This document shows, piece after piece, positions 44,373 through 53,080 of a stretch of DNA of 64,000 nt; within the stretch, counting starts at the first letter, position 1, and each line of letters begins with the position of its first letter. Source of the stretch: Nitrospira sp. Lineage in GTDB: Bacteria; Nitrospirota; Nitrospiria; Nitrospirales; Nitrospiraceae. Position numbers and translations under genes: made by a program. The notes below the pieces were generated by a model that made no database searches, was not told where the DNA came from, and saw only the letters and a list, made by a program, of their open reading frames with translations. Where the stretch lies: assembly GCA_031315995.1 (NCBI GenBank), contig JALDRG010000002.1, positions 124,001-188,000 of the forward strand, given 5' to 3'.

Positions 44373-45863
44373 ATGAAGAACGCGATCCGGATAGTTGCCA
44401 TCGCAGCCTGTGCGCTCTGCTGGCTGCCGGGACACAGTTGGGCGGCAGAAGACGCAGCCACCTCACGCGTGCTCCCGCCGATTCCTCTCTCGTTGAACGA
44501 AGTCCTCGCCTGGATCGATCGGTCCCATCCGTTGCTGAAGGGCGCCGGCACCGAAAAAACCTCGGCACGAGGAAAAATGCTCAAAGCCCTGGGTGCCTTC
44601 GAGCCGACCCTGGTCAATGATACCGAGATCGAGCGATTTATCGACAAAGGGACGACTAAAACGCAAAGCGTCGGCTTCAACGATACGTTGGTCGAAGCCC
44701 GTCACCCGTGGGGATTTCGTGGTAGCGCAGGGTTTCGCCAGGCCATCGGCGACGCGAGGATCCCTGACCTCTCCTTCGGCAACGGCAACCAGCAGGTGAT
44801 TCTCGGCGGCTTCATACCCCTCCTCAAAGGGCTCATGGTCAATCCTGAAAATGCCGAACTCCAGCGATCGCAGTTGGCCGATCCGCGCGCCGACGTAAAG
44901 ATCTCCCAAACCAGGCAAGACCTCTTCCTGGCTGCCGCCTCTCAATTTTGGGATTGGGTCTCTGCGGCAAAATTCGTGGGCGTCCAACGCCGAGCCCTCG
45001 CCGTGGCGGAAGAGCGCCTGAAGCAGGTGGAGGGCAGAGCCAAAGCCGGAGCCGTGGCTCCGCTCGACGTGGTTGAAGCCGGCCAGGAGGTCCAGCGACG
45101 CCGCGAGGTTTCCATCGGAGCGCAACGAGCCGTGGAGCAGGAGCAGTATAAGATGTCGATGTTCCTCTGGGAAAACCAGACGCCGACGGCACCGCAAGTG
45201 GAACGAGCGCCTGATTTCCCGCCTCCGGCAGCCGTGCCGACGGCTGAGATCGTTCAAGCCGACAAGTTGCAAGCGAAAACCGACCGGCCCGAGATTCGCG
45301 AGGTCGATATCGAAGCCAAGGTCAACAACATCGACTTGGAATTGGCCAAGAACAACCTGCTGCCCAGCCTCGACGTCGAAGCGGCACCGGCGCGGGCTCC
45401 AGAGAAGTTCGTCCTCGGACTCGGCTACCGATTTGGGGTCGAGCTACGCATGCCGATCCTTCAACGCAGAAGTCGAGGCGAAGTATTGGAAGCACAGGCA
45501 CAGGCCGATCGTCTGGTGATGGTTCAGAAGTATCGGGAACAACAGGTGGTCGTCGATGTCGACAATGCGCTCTCGGCGATCGAGCGGGCGAAGGAGCGGG
45601 TAACCGCAGCGACCGAATCCCTCCGCATGGCCAAAACGCTTGAGGAAGGCGAACGGTTCCGGTTCAGTCTGGGCGCCACGAGCGTCCTCTTTGTAAACCT
45701 GCGCGAACGAAATTCTGTCGATTCAGAAATGCAGTTGGTGCGGGCGAAGGCGGATTATCAAAAGGCGTTGGCCCTGTATCAGTGGGCCACCGGGACCTGG
45801 GCGCGAAGCTATCCGTCCGCCACGCCGGTCAACTACCGGATCGGCGCGAGCTTCTCCAAATAG
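44373..45863 (+). CDS. TolC-like outer-membrane channel protein
   Basis: 496 residues. Signal peptide ending at SWAAED; two OEP repeats with long alpha-helical barrels (for example AEERLKQVEGRAKAGAVAPLDVVEAGQEVQRRREV and the matching second copy NALSAIERAKERVTAATESLRMAKTLEEGERFRFSLG) separated by beta strands (KFVLGLGYRFGVELRMPIL). It would form the outer-membrane exit duct for the adaptor encoded 91 bases upstream. The ATG at 44373 has AGGAG eight bases before it. Confidence 0.93.
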   Translation: MKNAIRIVAIAACALCWLPGHSWAAEDAATSRVLPPIPLSLNEVLAWIDRSHPLLKGAGTEKTSARGKMLKALGAFEPTLVNDTEIERFIDKGTTKTQSVGFNDTLVEARHPWGFRGSAGFRQAIGDARIPDLSFGNGNQQVILGGFIPLLKGLMVNPENAELQRSQLADPRADVKISQTRQDLFLAAASQFWDWVSAAKFVGVQRRALAVAEERLKQVEGRAKAGAVAPLDVVEAGQEVQRRREVSIGAQRAVEQEQYKMSMFLWENQTPTAPQVERAPDFPPPAAVPTAEIVQADKLQAKTDRPEIREVDIEAKVNNIDLELAKNNLLPSLDVEAAPARAPEKFVLGLGYRFGVELRMPILQRRSRGEVLEAQAQADRLVMVQKYREQQVVVDVDNALSAIERAKERVTAATESLRMAKTLEEGERFRFSLGATSVLFVNLRERNSVDSEMQLVRAKADYQKALALYQWATGTWARSYPSATPVNYRIGASFSK

Positions 45864-45997
45864 TGGTATTTCACGGTCTGCTCTGATAGGTTTTAACACG
45901 CGCGATGGGCAGACACAGACAGGTCCGATCAACAATCTGAGACTGCCTTCGCAGAGGTGCGGCAAGAGGCTCGGTCAGGGTTTGCAGGGGTAGCACG

Positions 45998-47668
45998 ATG
46001 GCCCAAGACCATTCCGGCAACCAAGGGAATCTGTTCCAAACGGTCGTCGGCCATCTCGGCCTTTTATTCCGTCTGGAACGGCGCGTCCTCGGCCTCATCT
46101 TCTCCTACTCGATCGCCATCGGGCTCTTCGCGCTGATCGTTCCCCTCACCGTTCAAGAACTCGTCAATACGTTCGCGTTCGCTCTCCAGCCCATCACCAT
46201 CGTCACCTTATCGGCGGTCATGGTGACGGCCTTGCTGTTCGTCGGAGCGTTTCGGGCGTTGCAATATTACGCCGTCGAGGTATTGGAGCGCCGCATCTTC
46301 GCCCGCGTCGCCATTGCGATGGCGCAGCAGCTCCCACACTTGCGTTATCAGGGATTCAAGCCTCGCTACGCGAATTTCTTCGTCGAAACCATTCTCATGC
46401 AACGAGCGGTCTCCGTCCTGCTGGTGGATCTGATTAACGTCGTCGTCGGCGGGGCGGTCGGCATGACCATCCTGGTGTTCTATCACCCCTATTTCCTGCT
46501 GTATAACGCGATCCTGCTGGTCGGATTCAACGTGGTCTTTTTCCTCATGAGTCATGGCGGCCTGAAGGCCGACATCAACCTTTCTCACGCCAAATACGAT
46601 ACGTTGCACTGGTTTCAGGAAATTGCCTACAACCTGCTCCATTTCAAGTCAACCGACAGCCAGACACTCCTGGTCAAAAAAACAGATCAGCTCGTGGATG
46701 CCTATATCGGCGTGCGCCGGACCAGATTCGGAGTGTTGATCCGCCAGTATGTGGGATCCCTCGGATGGCAGGCCATCGCGCATGGCGGTCTCATTGCCAC
46801 CGCCGGGTGGCTGTTAGGCATCGGCCAGTTGACGCTCGGGCAATTTGTCGCCGCCGAGGTGGTAGTGAGCGGCATGCTCTTGAGTTTCGATGGGGTCGTC
46901 AAACGGATGGGGCATATCTATTATTTCCTCACGGCGTTGACGGAACTGAACTTCTTATTCTCGCTTCCGAAAGACCAGGATACCGCCACCCTCTCCATTC
47001 CGCTCCCGGATCCGACTATCCATGGTATACGCGTCACCTGCAAAGATCTCACGTTTGCACCCGCCGATGGCCCGCCCGTGTTCGAACGGTTCAACCTGGA
47101 AGTCACCCCCGGCGAAAAAATCGGCATTTATGCGGACACGACGACGGCCAAGACCGTGCTGGCTCGGGTACTGGGCGGGTTGGAATCTCCCACCTCCGGC
47201 GTGATCCGCTACAACGGCGTCGACCTCCGGCACCTCGATCTGGATTCCGTCAACCGATTCAGAGGATTCATTCTGGATTCACAAATGTCGCTGTTCGAAG
47301 GCACACTCGAGGAGAACATCGTGCTGGGGCGGGACTACATTCCCTATAGCGACGTGCGCTGGGCGCTGCGCTTCACCGAACTCGAAGAGGAGGTCGATGC
47401 CCTGCCCCAAGGTCTGAAAACCCATGTCCGAGCTGCAGGAAAAATATTCGCCCCCACTCACATCGTGCGCATCCTGATCGCACGGGCGATTCTGGGCCGG
47501 CCACAACTCCTGATTTTCGAGAGCATCCTTCACCACAACATGCACCCCGCTATTCGCGAGACCATTCTCAGGCGCCTATGCAGTAAGGAAGAACCTTGGT
47601 CGGTCATCTTTGTCTCGAACGATCCCAACCTCACCCCCCATGTCGACCGCCGCATTATGCTGAACTAG
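45998..47668 (+). CDS. ABC-exporter-like protein with degenerate ATPase domain (copy 1)
   Basis: 556 residues. Residues 25-320 form a six-helix exporter membrane domain (IAIGLFALIVPLTVQELVNTFAFAL and others); residues 340-556 align with an ABC ATPase but lack its machinery. Walker A reads YADTTTAKT (only Lys385 and Thr386 kept), the signature LSGGQ is FAPTH at 494-498, Walker B Asp-Glu is Glu517-Ser518 (LLIFESIL), and the switch His is Asn (FVSNDPN). No frameshift is needed, and flanking hydrophobic positions are conserved, so the protein is under selection without ATPase activity. Its twin follows at 47972. It may be a pseudo-transporter or scaffold for the HlyD/TolC pair. The ATG follows AGGGG. 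Confidence 0.9.
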   Translation: MAQDHSGNQGNLFQTVVGHLGLLFRLERRVLGLIFSYSIAIGLFALIVPLTVQELVNTFAFALQPITIVTLSAVMVTALLFVGAFRALQYYAVEVLERRIFARVAIAMAQQLPHLRYQGFKPRYANFFVETILMQRAVSVLLVDLINVVVGGAVGMTILVFYHPYFLLYNAILLVGFNVVFFLMSHGGLKADINLSHAKYDTLHWFQEIAYNLLHFKSTDSQTLLVKKTDQLVDAYIGVRRTRFGVLIRQYVGSLGWQAIAHGGLIATAGWLLGIGQLTLGQFVAAEVVVSGMLLSFDGVVKRMGHIYYFLTALTELNFLFSLPKDQDTATLSIPLPDPTIHGIRVTCKDLTFAPADGPPVFERFNLEVTPGEKIGIYADTTTAKTVLARVLGGLESPTSGVIRYNGVDLRHLDLDSVNRFRGFILDSQMSLFEGTLEENIVLGRDYIPYSDVRWALRFTELEEEVDALPQGLKTHVRAAGKIFAPTHIVRILIARAILGRPQLLIFESILHHNMHPAIRETILRRLCSKEEPWSVIFVSNDPNLTPHVDRRIMLN

Positions 47669-47971
47669 CTGGATGTCCCATCCATTCACCCGTCTGCGCC
47701 CACCCTGTTCCATGTCCCAGCCCTTGGCCCCCCGCATCAGATCACCCATCACGCCGAACCACACATGCTGTCGTGAAGGCCGAGTCTCGACAGGAATTCT
47801 CATGAGGCCGACGTAGGCGTACGGCAGTCCATCGAGGAGGATGAACGAGAAAAACCCCGCCGTGCGAGAGCGGATGACGCCGCGGTATTCCGAAATCATC
47901 CGGGTCAACCTTGACAGGAATTAGGCAATCCCCCACACTGCCTCCCACAGCCGACCGCGACGAGCTACTGC
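47669..47971. other. 303-bp gap between the two ABC-like genes
   Basis: No plus-strand gene. A minus-strand open frame (about 47702-47908, MISEYRGVIRSRTAGFFSF...) has coding-like codon use but no recognised domain, and its end overlaps the upstream ABC gene; I do not call it. No terminator hairpin seen, so the two ABC genes may be read together. Confidence 0.4.
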
Positions 47972-49648
47972 GTGAATCAGAACGCTACTGACGCAACCCT
48001 TTCGACTCCCTCCGCATGGACCATCCTTGCTCGCCTGAATCTGTTGGTCGGGCTCGAGCGCCGCATCCTCACCATCATCGTCTCCTATGCGGTCGTGATC
48101 GGCCTGTTTGCGTTGATCATCCCCCTCACTGTTCAGGAACTGGTCAATACCTTCGCATTCGCCATTCAACCGATCATGATCGTCACGCTGGTCGGGATGA
48201 TGCTCGGCGCGTTGCTGTTGATGGGCGCATTCCTGGTCCTGCAGGCGCGTGCGGTGGAAATCCTGGTCCAGCGCCTCTATGCACGCCTAGCCGTCGCTTT
48301 TACCGAAGCCCTGCCGCGCTTCCGAGAGAGCGTATTTCTTCCTCAACAGACCAACACCTTCATCGAAGCGGAGCTACTGCCGCGCGCCTTGGTGGCCACG
48401 CTCACGGACGTGATCAACGTGACGGTGTCGGGACTGATCGGTCTGACGATCCTCATCATGTACCATCCCTACTTCCTCGGATATAACACCCTCCTGATTA
48501 CGGGATTTGCCTTTCTCCTGACGTTTTTCGGCCGCGGGGGGATCCGCATCACCCAACAGGTGTCTCATCTGCATTACCAGACCTTTCACTGGCTGCAGGA
48601 CATCGGCATCAACCGGCTGCACTTCAAATCCACGGACAGCCTCCCGCTCTTGCTCAAGAAGACAGACGCGCTCGTTCAGGCCTATATCATGGCACGCAAG
48701 CTCCGTTCAGATATCTTGATCGGCGCGCAATATAAGAGCGCGGTCATTTTTCAGGCCCTGGCGCACAGCGGCATGATCGGCCTCGGTGGCTGGTTGCTGT
48801 CGGTCGGCGATATCACACTCGGGCAGTTCGTTGCGGCGGAGGTGATTGTCGGAACCCTGCTGCTCAACCTCGACATCGTGGCCCGGCGCATGTATGCCGC
48901 CATCTACGTCGTAACCTCACTTCATGAACTATCCACACTTTTCGAAATGCCGAAGGAGGATGTGTCCGGCCCAGTGGCCGCCTGGCTTCCCGATCCCTGT
49001 CTGCAGGGGGTGCGCCTGACATGCAAGGATCTCGCATTTGCCGCGCCGGACGGACCGCTCCTCTTCGGCGGATTCAACCTGGACGTTCTGCCCGGCGAGA
49101 AGGTCTGCGTCCTCTCGGGGACCAGCACAAGCAAGACCTCGCTCGCCCTCGTATTGGCCGGACTGTACCACCCGACCGGCGGGGTGATCCGTTACAACGA
49201 CGTCGATCTGCGTGATGTGTCGCTGAATTACGTGAACCGCTGCCGAGGATTGATGCTGGACTCCCACCCCACCCTGTTCGATGGAACCCTGGAAGAAAAT
49301 ATCACCCTCCAGCGCCCGTCGATTCAATTCGAGGCCCTGAGCTGGGCGTTGCGGTTCGTGGACCTTGAAGAAGAAATCGATGCCATGCCCCAAGGCTTGG
49401 AAACCCTTGCGCATGGGAACGGCGCCAACTTAACCCGAAGCCTGGTACTTCGTATTCTCCTCGCCCGAATGATCGTCACCCGGCCGGAATTGCTGATCTT
49501 CAACGGCAGTCTTCACAATATTGAACCGGCGCTCCGATTGACCTTGCTGCGCCGGCTTTGCTCCAAGGAGGAACCCTGGTCGGTCGTGTTCGTCTCCAAT
49601 GATCCGGAAGTCGGCCAACTGGTCGATCGACGCGTGGTACTGGACTGA
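47972..49648 (+). CDS. ABC-exporter-like protein with degenerate ATPase domain (copy 2)
   Basis: 558 residues, a clear paralogue of copy 1 with the same layout: six-helix membrane domain (VIGLFALIIPLTVQELVNTFAFAIQ) and a C-terminal ABC-like domain. The motifs are lost again but differently: Walker A SGTSTSKTS (Lys kept, glycines gone), signature LTRSL, Walker B LLIFNGSL with Asn-Gly in place of Asp-Glu, and FVSNDPE at the switch. The shared SKEEPWSV(I/V)FVSNDP stretch in both copies indicates constraint. Start is a GTG with a weak ribosome site. The two probably pair as a heterodimer, as ABC exporters must dimerise. Confidence 0.88.
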   Translation: MNQNATDATLSTPSAWTILARLNLLVGLERRILTIIVSYAVVIGLFALIIPLTVQELVNTFAFAIQPIMIVTLVGMMLGALLLMGAFLVLQARAVEILVQRLYARLAVAFTEALPRFRESVFLPQQTNTFIEAELLPRALVATLTDVINVTVSGLIGLTILIMYHPYFLGYNTLLITGFAFLLTFFGRGGIRITQQVSHLHYQTFHWLQDIGINRLHFKSTDSLPLLLKKTDALVQAYIMARKLRSDILIGAQYKSAVIFQALAHSGMIGLGGWLLSVGDITLGQFVAAEVIVGTLLLNLDIVARRMYAAIYVVTSLHELSTLFEMPKEDVSGPVAAWLPDPCLQGVRLTCKDLAFAAPDGPLLFGGFNLDVLPGEKVCVLSGTSTSKTSLALVLAGLYHPTGGVIRYNDVDLRDVSLNYVNRCRGLMLDSHPTLFDGTLEENITLQRPSIQFEALSWALRFVDLEEEIDAMPQGLETLAHGNGANLTRSLVLRILLARMIVTRPELLIFNGSLHNIEPALRLTLLRRLCSKEEPWSVVFVSNDPEVGQLVDRRVVLD

Positions 49649-49748
49649 CGACCTATTGCACGGCAAACGCAACTCGGCTTCTTTCTCCCCGTGCGATCTG
49701 CTAAACTCAGCGTTACGCTACGCCTCCGGCCTGACGAAAGGCACGCTT

Positions 49749-50531
49749 GTGTCACTGGCATCACGCCTCAAACTGTCCTTTCCCAGTACCAATCAACTGA
49801 TCATCAGCGTCCTGATCGCGGGGTTAGGGTGGGTCAGCGGTCAGGCCTTGAGCCGCATCGATCAAGACCTCCGCATCATGTACACGGAATACACCCTTGG
49901 CGCGACGGACCTCGCCCATATTTCAGCGAACGTCATGCGGTACCGCAATACGATCATCCGGTCGTTGGAGGCTGAGAATCAGGCCACCTTCGAACGGATT
50001 ACCGATTCCCTGCCGGCGCAGCGAGCGCGTATCCAACATGCCGTGGATCGTTATGCCGCGGCAGGTCTGCGAGTGTCACGCAGCGGCCGAAGCGAAGAAA
50101 AAGATATTCAGGCGGTTCGCGAAAGCCTTGACCAGTACTTCCACGTGGCCAGCAAGACAATCGATTTGCTGACCCAGGAATGGAGGGCCGGTTCCCCAGC
50201 TAAAGCAACGGAACTCCGGCGTAAGGCTGAGATTCATGCGGCCGACAACGGGGGACCGAAAATCATGCAGGTGAGTCTCGCGCTGGACCGTCTACTGGAG
50301 ACGGTTGCGGAAGTCGCCAAAGACATGCGCGACGAGGGGACGAAGACCATCCTGTCCACCAGTTATTGGATCGTCGGCGGGAGCTTCTTCATCGCTCTTC
50401 TGAACTTATTTCTCAGCTGTGCACCCCGGGCAAGGAAGCTACTCTCCTCCAGACCGGAAGAGACCAGTCGGCCCGATTCGTCCCTGCACCTGCCGAGTGA
50501 GGGATCGAAACCCGCGTTCCGCACCGACTGA
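49749..50531 (+). CDS. membrane protein with 4HB_MCP-type sensor domain, no output domain
   Basis: 260 residues: membrane helix 14-32, an extracytoplasmic region of about 170 residues typical of the four-helix-bundle domain of chemoreceptors (MYTEYTLGATDLAHISANVMRYRNTI, then ITDSLPAQRARI), second membrane helix 206-226, and a short polar tail of 34 residues. HAMP, methyl-accepting or kinase domains are absent. The GTG at 49749 follows AAGG and lies 100 bases after the second ABC-like gene on the same strand, so it is likely part of that unit, possibly as its sensor or a periplasmic accessory. Confidence 0.8.
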   Translation: MSLASRLKLSFPSTNQLIISVLIAGLGWVSGQALSRIDQDLRIMYTEYTLGATDLAHISANVMRYRNTIIRSLEAENQATFERITDSLPAQRARIQHAVDRYAAAGLRVSRSGRSEEKDIQAVRESLDQYFHVASKTIDLLTQEWRAGSPAKATELRRKAEIHAADNGGPKIMQVSLALDRLLETVAEVAKDMRDEGTKTILSTSYWIVGGSFFIALLNLFLSCAPRARKLLSSRPEETSRPDSSLHLPSEGSKPAFRTD

Positions 50532-50550
50532 CCATCGCATTGTCGCCCCC

Positions 50551-51261
50551 TTACGTCGCCCCCTCGATCGGACGGCCGAGAGCCTGGAAGAGCTGACCAC
50601 GCTCTTCCGAATTCAGATCCATCCACTGACCGGCATGTAAACCTTCAATGGTGATATGCATGATCCGCACTCGATGCAATGACACAACCCGATAGCCGAG
50701 CGCCTGACACATACGCCGGATCTGGCGGTTGCGCCCCTCCGTCAGAATGATACGAAAGCGACGAGGGGCGAGGCGTTCCATCGTGCAAGGCCTGGTGCGC
50801 ACCCCGACAATCATCACCCCCTCGGCCATCCGCGAAAGAAACGCCTCGTCGAATTCCCGATCCACTTCCACGCGATATTCCCGCTCATGACCATGCTCGA
50901 CCCGCAAGATCTCATTGACGATATCGCCGTCATTCGTCAGCAGAATGAGGCCGGAGGAATCTTTATCGAGCCGCCCAATGGGAAAAATTCTGGCTGTGTG
51001 AGCGATTTCGGAAATAATGTTCCGCCGCACATGGCGTTCGGTGGTCGTCGTCACCCCGACAGGTTTGTGATACTTGATATACACCGCGCGATTGCCCCGC
51101 TGCAGGACGAGGCCGTCGCGCGCCACGAGATCCTGCGGCGAGACCTGATCGCCGAGCTTGGCCACCGCACCGTTGATGGTCACACGCCCTTCGGCAATCA
51201 GGCGATCAGCTTCTCGCCGCGAACACAGGCCTTGCTCGGTAAAAAATTTATTGATGCGCAT
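50551..51261 (-). CDS. 23S rRNA pseudouridine synthase, RluF-like (RsuA family)
   Basis: 236 residues. An N-terminal S4 RNA-binding domain (MRINKFFTEQGLCSRREADRLI) is followed by the catalytic domain with GRLDKDSSGLILLTN (catalytic Asp) and EGRNRQIRRMCQALGY. The RIMHITIEGLHAGQWMDL end and overall pattern are closest to RluF, which modifies U2604, but RluB or RluE specificity cannot be excluded. The ATG is at 51261. It is encoded convergently with the 4HB protein gene, with 19 bases between. Confidence 0.92.
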   Translation of the reverse strand: MRINKFFTEQGLCSRREADRLIAEGRVTINGAVAKLGDQVSPQDLVARDGLVLQRGNRAVYIKYHKPVGVTTTTERHVRRNIISEIAHTARIFPIGRLDKDSSGLILLTNDGDIVNEILRVEHGHEREYRVEVDREFDEAFLSRMAEGVMIVGVRTRPCTMERLAPRRFRIILTEGRNRQIRRMCQALGYRVVSLHRVRIMHITIEGLHAGQWMDLNSEERGQLFQALGRPIEGAT

Positions 51262-51386
51262 AGGAAGGGAATCAGGCGTCGGGCGTCAATGGTCGATCAT
51301 CAACTGCACGGCGCAGGTCCTTCGAGTGAGGAAGGACGGATTACGGCGACGGTGAGCAGCTCGCAGATCTGCCGCGACCGGAGGCT

Positions 51387-52319
51387 TCAGTGCACACGCC
51401 GTCCGGCATGAACCCGCCCCAGCATGCGGTAAATCAAACGAGCGATGCTGAACTGTGGAGCGACGAACCCTTCAATGGGCGCGATCTCGCTGATATCCAT
51501 GCCCACGATACCCGGCCCGTTTGCCAGCGCGGTCACGAGCGCGAGGGTGTCGTACCAACCCAACCCGCCCGGTTCAGGCGTTCCCAACGCCGGCACGAGC
51601 GACGCATCGAGCCCATCGCAATCGAAGGTAAGGTACACCGGTCCGGTACAGGCGGCCAGGATGTCTGGAATCCAACGAGCCGCCCTTCCCTCATACGGAC
51701 CGGAGGGATCGAGAATCGAGGCGGCAAAAAATGTATGGATTCGCGAGGTCTTCTGGATAAGGTCGATTTCTTCCGGGCTGATCGATCGGACGCCGACTTG
51801 TACCAGCGGCAGACCATCCTGCACCACGCGGGCCATCACACTCGCATGGCTGTAGGGATTGCCCTGGTAGGCCTGGCGGAGATCGCCATGGGCATCGATC
51901 TGCACCACACACATAGCCGGGTAGTTCCGTGCATGCGCACGAATCGCCCCTAACGCGCCGGTATGTTCGCCGGTCAAGGTCACCAGAAACTTTCCCTGTC
52001 CGACATGCGGCTGCACAAAATCCTGGATGGCCTGCACGGCCGGTCCGTCGACCCGCCCGTCCAGGTTCAACGTTGCAGCCGTGGCCACACCGCCCCACTC
52101 GCGATAGGGCTCGTACCGCAGCGTCTCATCATATAACTCGACCTGTTGGGACGCTTCAATGATGGCGGAGGGACCTCGATCGGAGCCGAGGATATAGCTC
52201 GACGTGTGTTCATAGGGAGCCGGCAGGACGTAGACTCCGGCCTGCTCAGGATGACACCAGGGCTCGTCGATTCCGAGAAAATTGTCGGCTTGTCCAAGCC
52301 ACCCGGACGGGAGCGTCAT
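51387..52319 (-). CDS. speB: agmatinase (ureohydrolase family)
   Basis: 310 residues. Binuclear manganese hydrolase splitting agmatine to putrescine and urea. Metal-site motifs are His119 (GEHTGALG), Asp142-Ala-His144-Gly-Asp146 (IDAHGDLR) and Asp233-Cys-Asp235-Gly-Leu-Asp238 (TFDCDGLDAS). The specificity loop (GNPYSHASVMARV) favours agmatine over arginine, and the upstream gene encodes a pyruvoyl-dependent arginine decarboxylase that would supply agmatine. The ATG at 52319 lies 11 bases after that gene; a longer frame to 52406 overlaps it. Confidence 0.92.
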   Translation of the reverse strand: MTLPSGWLGQADNFLGIDEPWCHPEQAGVYVLPAPYEHTSSYILGSDRGPSAIIEASQQVELYDETLRYEPYREWGGVATAATLNLDGRVDGPAVQAIQDFVQPHVGQGKFLVTLTGEHTGALGAIRAHARNYPAMCVVQIDAHGDLRQAYQGNPYSHASVMARVVQDGLPLVQVGVRSISPEEIDLIQKTSRIHTFFAASILDPSGPYEGRAARWIPDILAACTGPVYLTFDCDGLDASLVPALGTPEPGGLGWYDTLALVTALANGPGIVGMDISEIAPIEGFVAPQFSIARLIYRMLGRVHAGRRVH

Positions 52320-52330
52320 AGCTTCCGCCG

Positions 52331-52906
52331 TTAGGCCTGGTTCCGGAGACTTTTGGGAATGTTTTCGATGGGGATAAACACCGCCAAGGCGATCACGCAG
52401 GTCCATCGATTGGGCCGGCCGACCGCGGATTGGGTGATATTCAGCGTCCGCACGATCTTTCCACCCATCTTGAACACCTGCTCGCGCTCTTTCCAGGCCA
52501 CGTCCGGATCGAACTCAATGCCTTGGGTGGTGGCCAGCATCTGCGCCGCGAGATCTTCGGTGTATTCGCCGGACTCCTCGTCCGTTTCGCCGTAGGCATG
52601 GTGTTCGGAAAGATAGCCGTAGGTGTCCCGATCGGTCGGAATCGCTAAACCGATCGACGCAGAAATCAGCCGGTTGCGTTCGTTGGTCTCGGACCTGGCC
52701 ATCACGCAAAATGTGATTTCACCGGGATTCAGGAGTTTTTCGCCGCGCTTGCGCGGGAGAATTTTGCAATTGGGTGGGAGAATGGACGAGACGCTGACGA
52801 GGTTGCAGTATGCCACGCCGGCGCTGCGCAAGGCCTGCTCGAACGCAGCCAGCTTTTCCTTGTGCACCCCGACGCCCCTCGTCAAAAACATGTGTGTTGG
52901 TACCAT
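52331..52906 (-). CDS. pdaD: pyruvoyl-dependent arginine decarboxylase
   Basis: 191 residues. Converts arginine to agmatine with a pyruvoyl group made by self-cleavage at a Ser-Ser bond; here Ser40-Ser41 in [11 protein letters not shown]. Also recognisable are the [29 protein letters not shown] region and [11 protein letters not shown]...AAQML. The ATG at 52906 has GAGGGAG six bases upstream; an ATG 18 bases earlier would place its ribosome site too close. With the agmatinase downstream it gives a two-step arginine-to-putrescine route. Archaeal-type enzyme, also common in Nitrospirota. Confidence 0.94.
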   Translation of the reverse strand: MVPTHMFLTRGVGVHKEKLAAFEQALRSAGVAYCNLVSVSSILPPNCKILPRKRGEKLLNPGEITFCVMARSETNERNRLISASIGLAIPTDRDTYGYLSEHHAYGETDEESGEYTEDLAAQMLATTQGIEFDPDVAWKEREQVFKMGGKIVRTLNITQSAVGRPNRWTCVIALAVFIPIENIPKSLRNQA

Positions 52907-53080
52907 GTAGGTCTCCCTCTTCATCCCTCGTCGAAAGCACTCCGCCTGAGCGTTCGAAGATTTGTCACAAACCCTGTGACGCGCATTTGATCATGCGGCG
53001 ACACGCGCGGAAGTTGTATCAAGTTTGCGGGGCATCCGCAATATGGCGATCTGGTTTTTTTGTCTCGCACTCGAGTTCCA

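Noticed and set aside
47702-47908. Minus-strand open frame between the two ABC-like genes
   Set aside because: Codon use looks plausible, but there is no recognised domain, no clear ribosome site, and its end runs into the upstream ABC gene.
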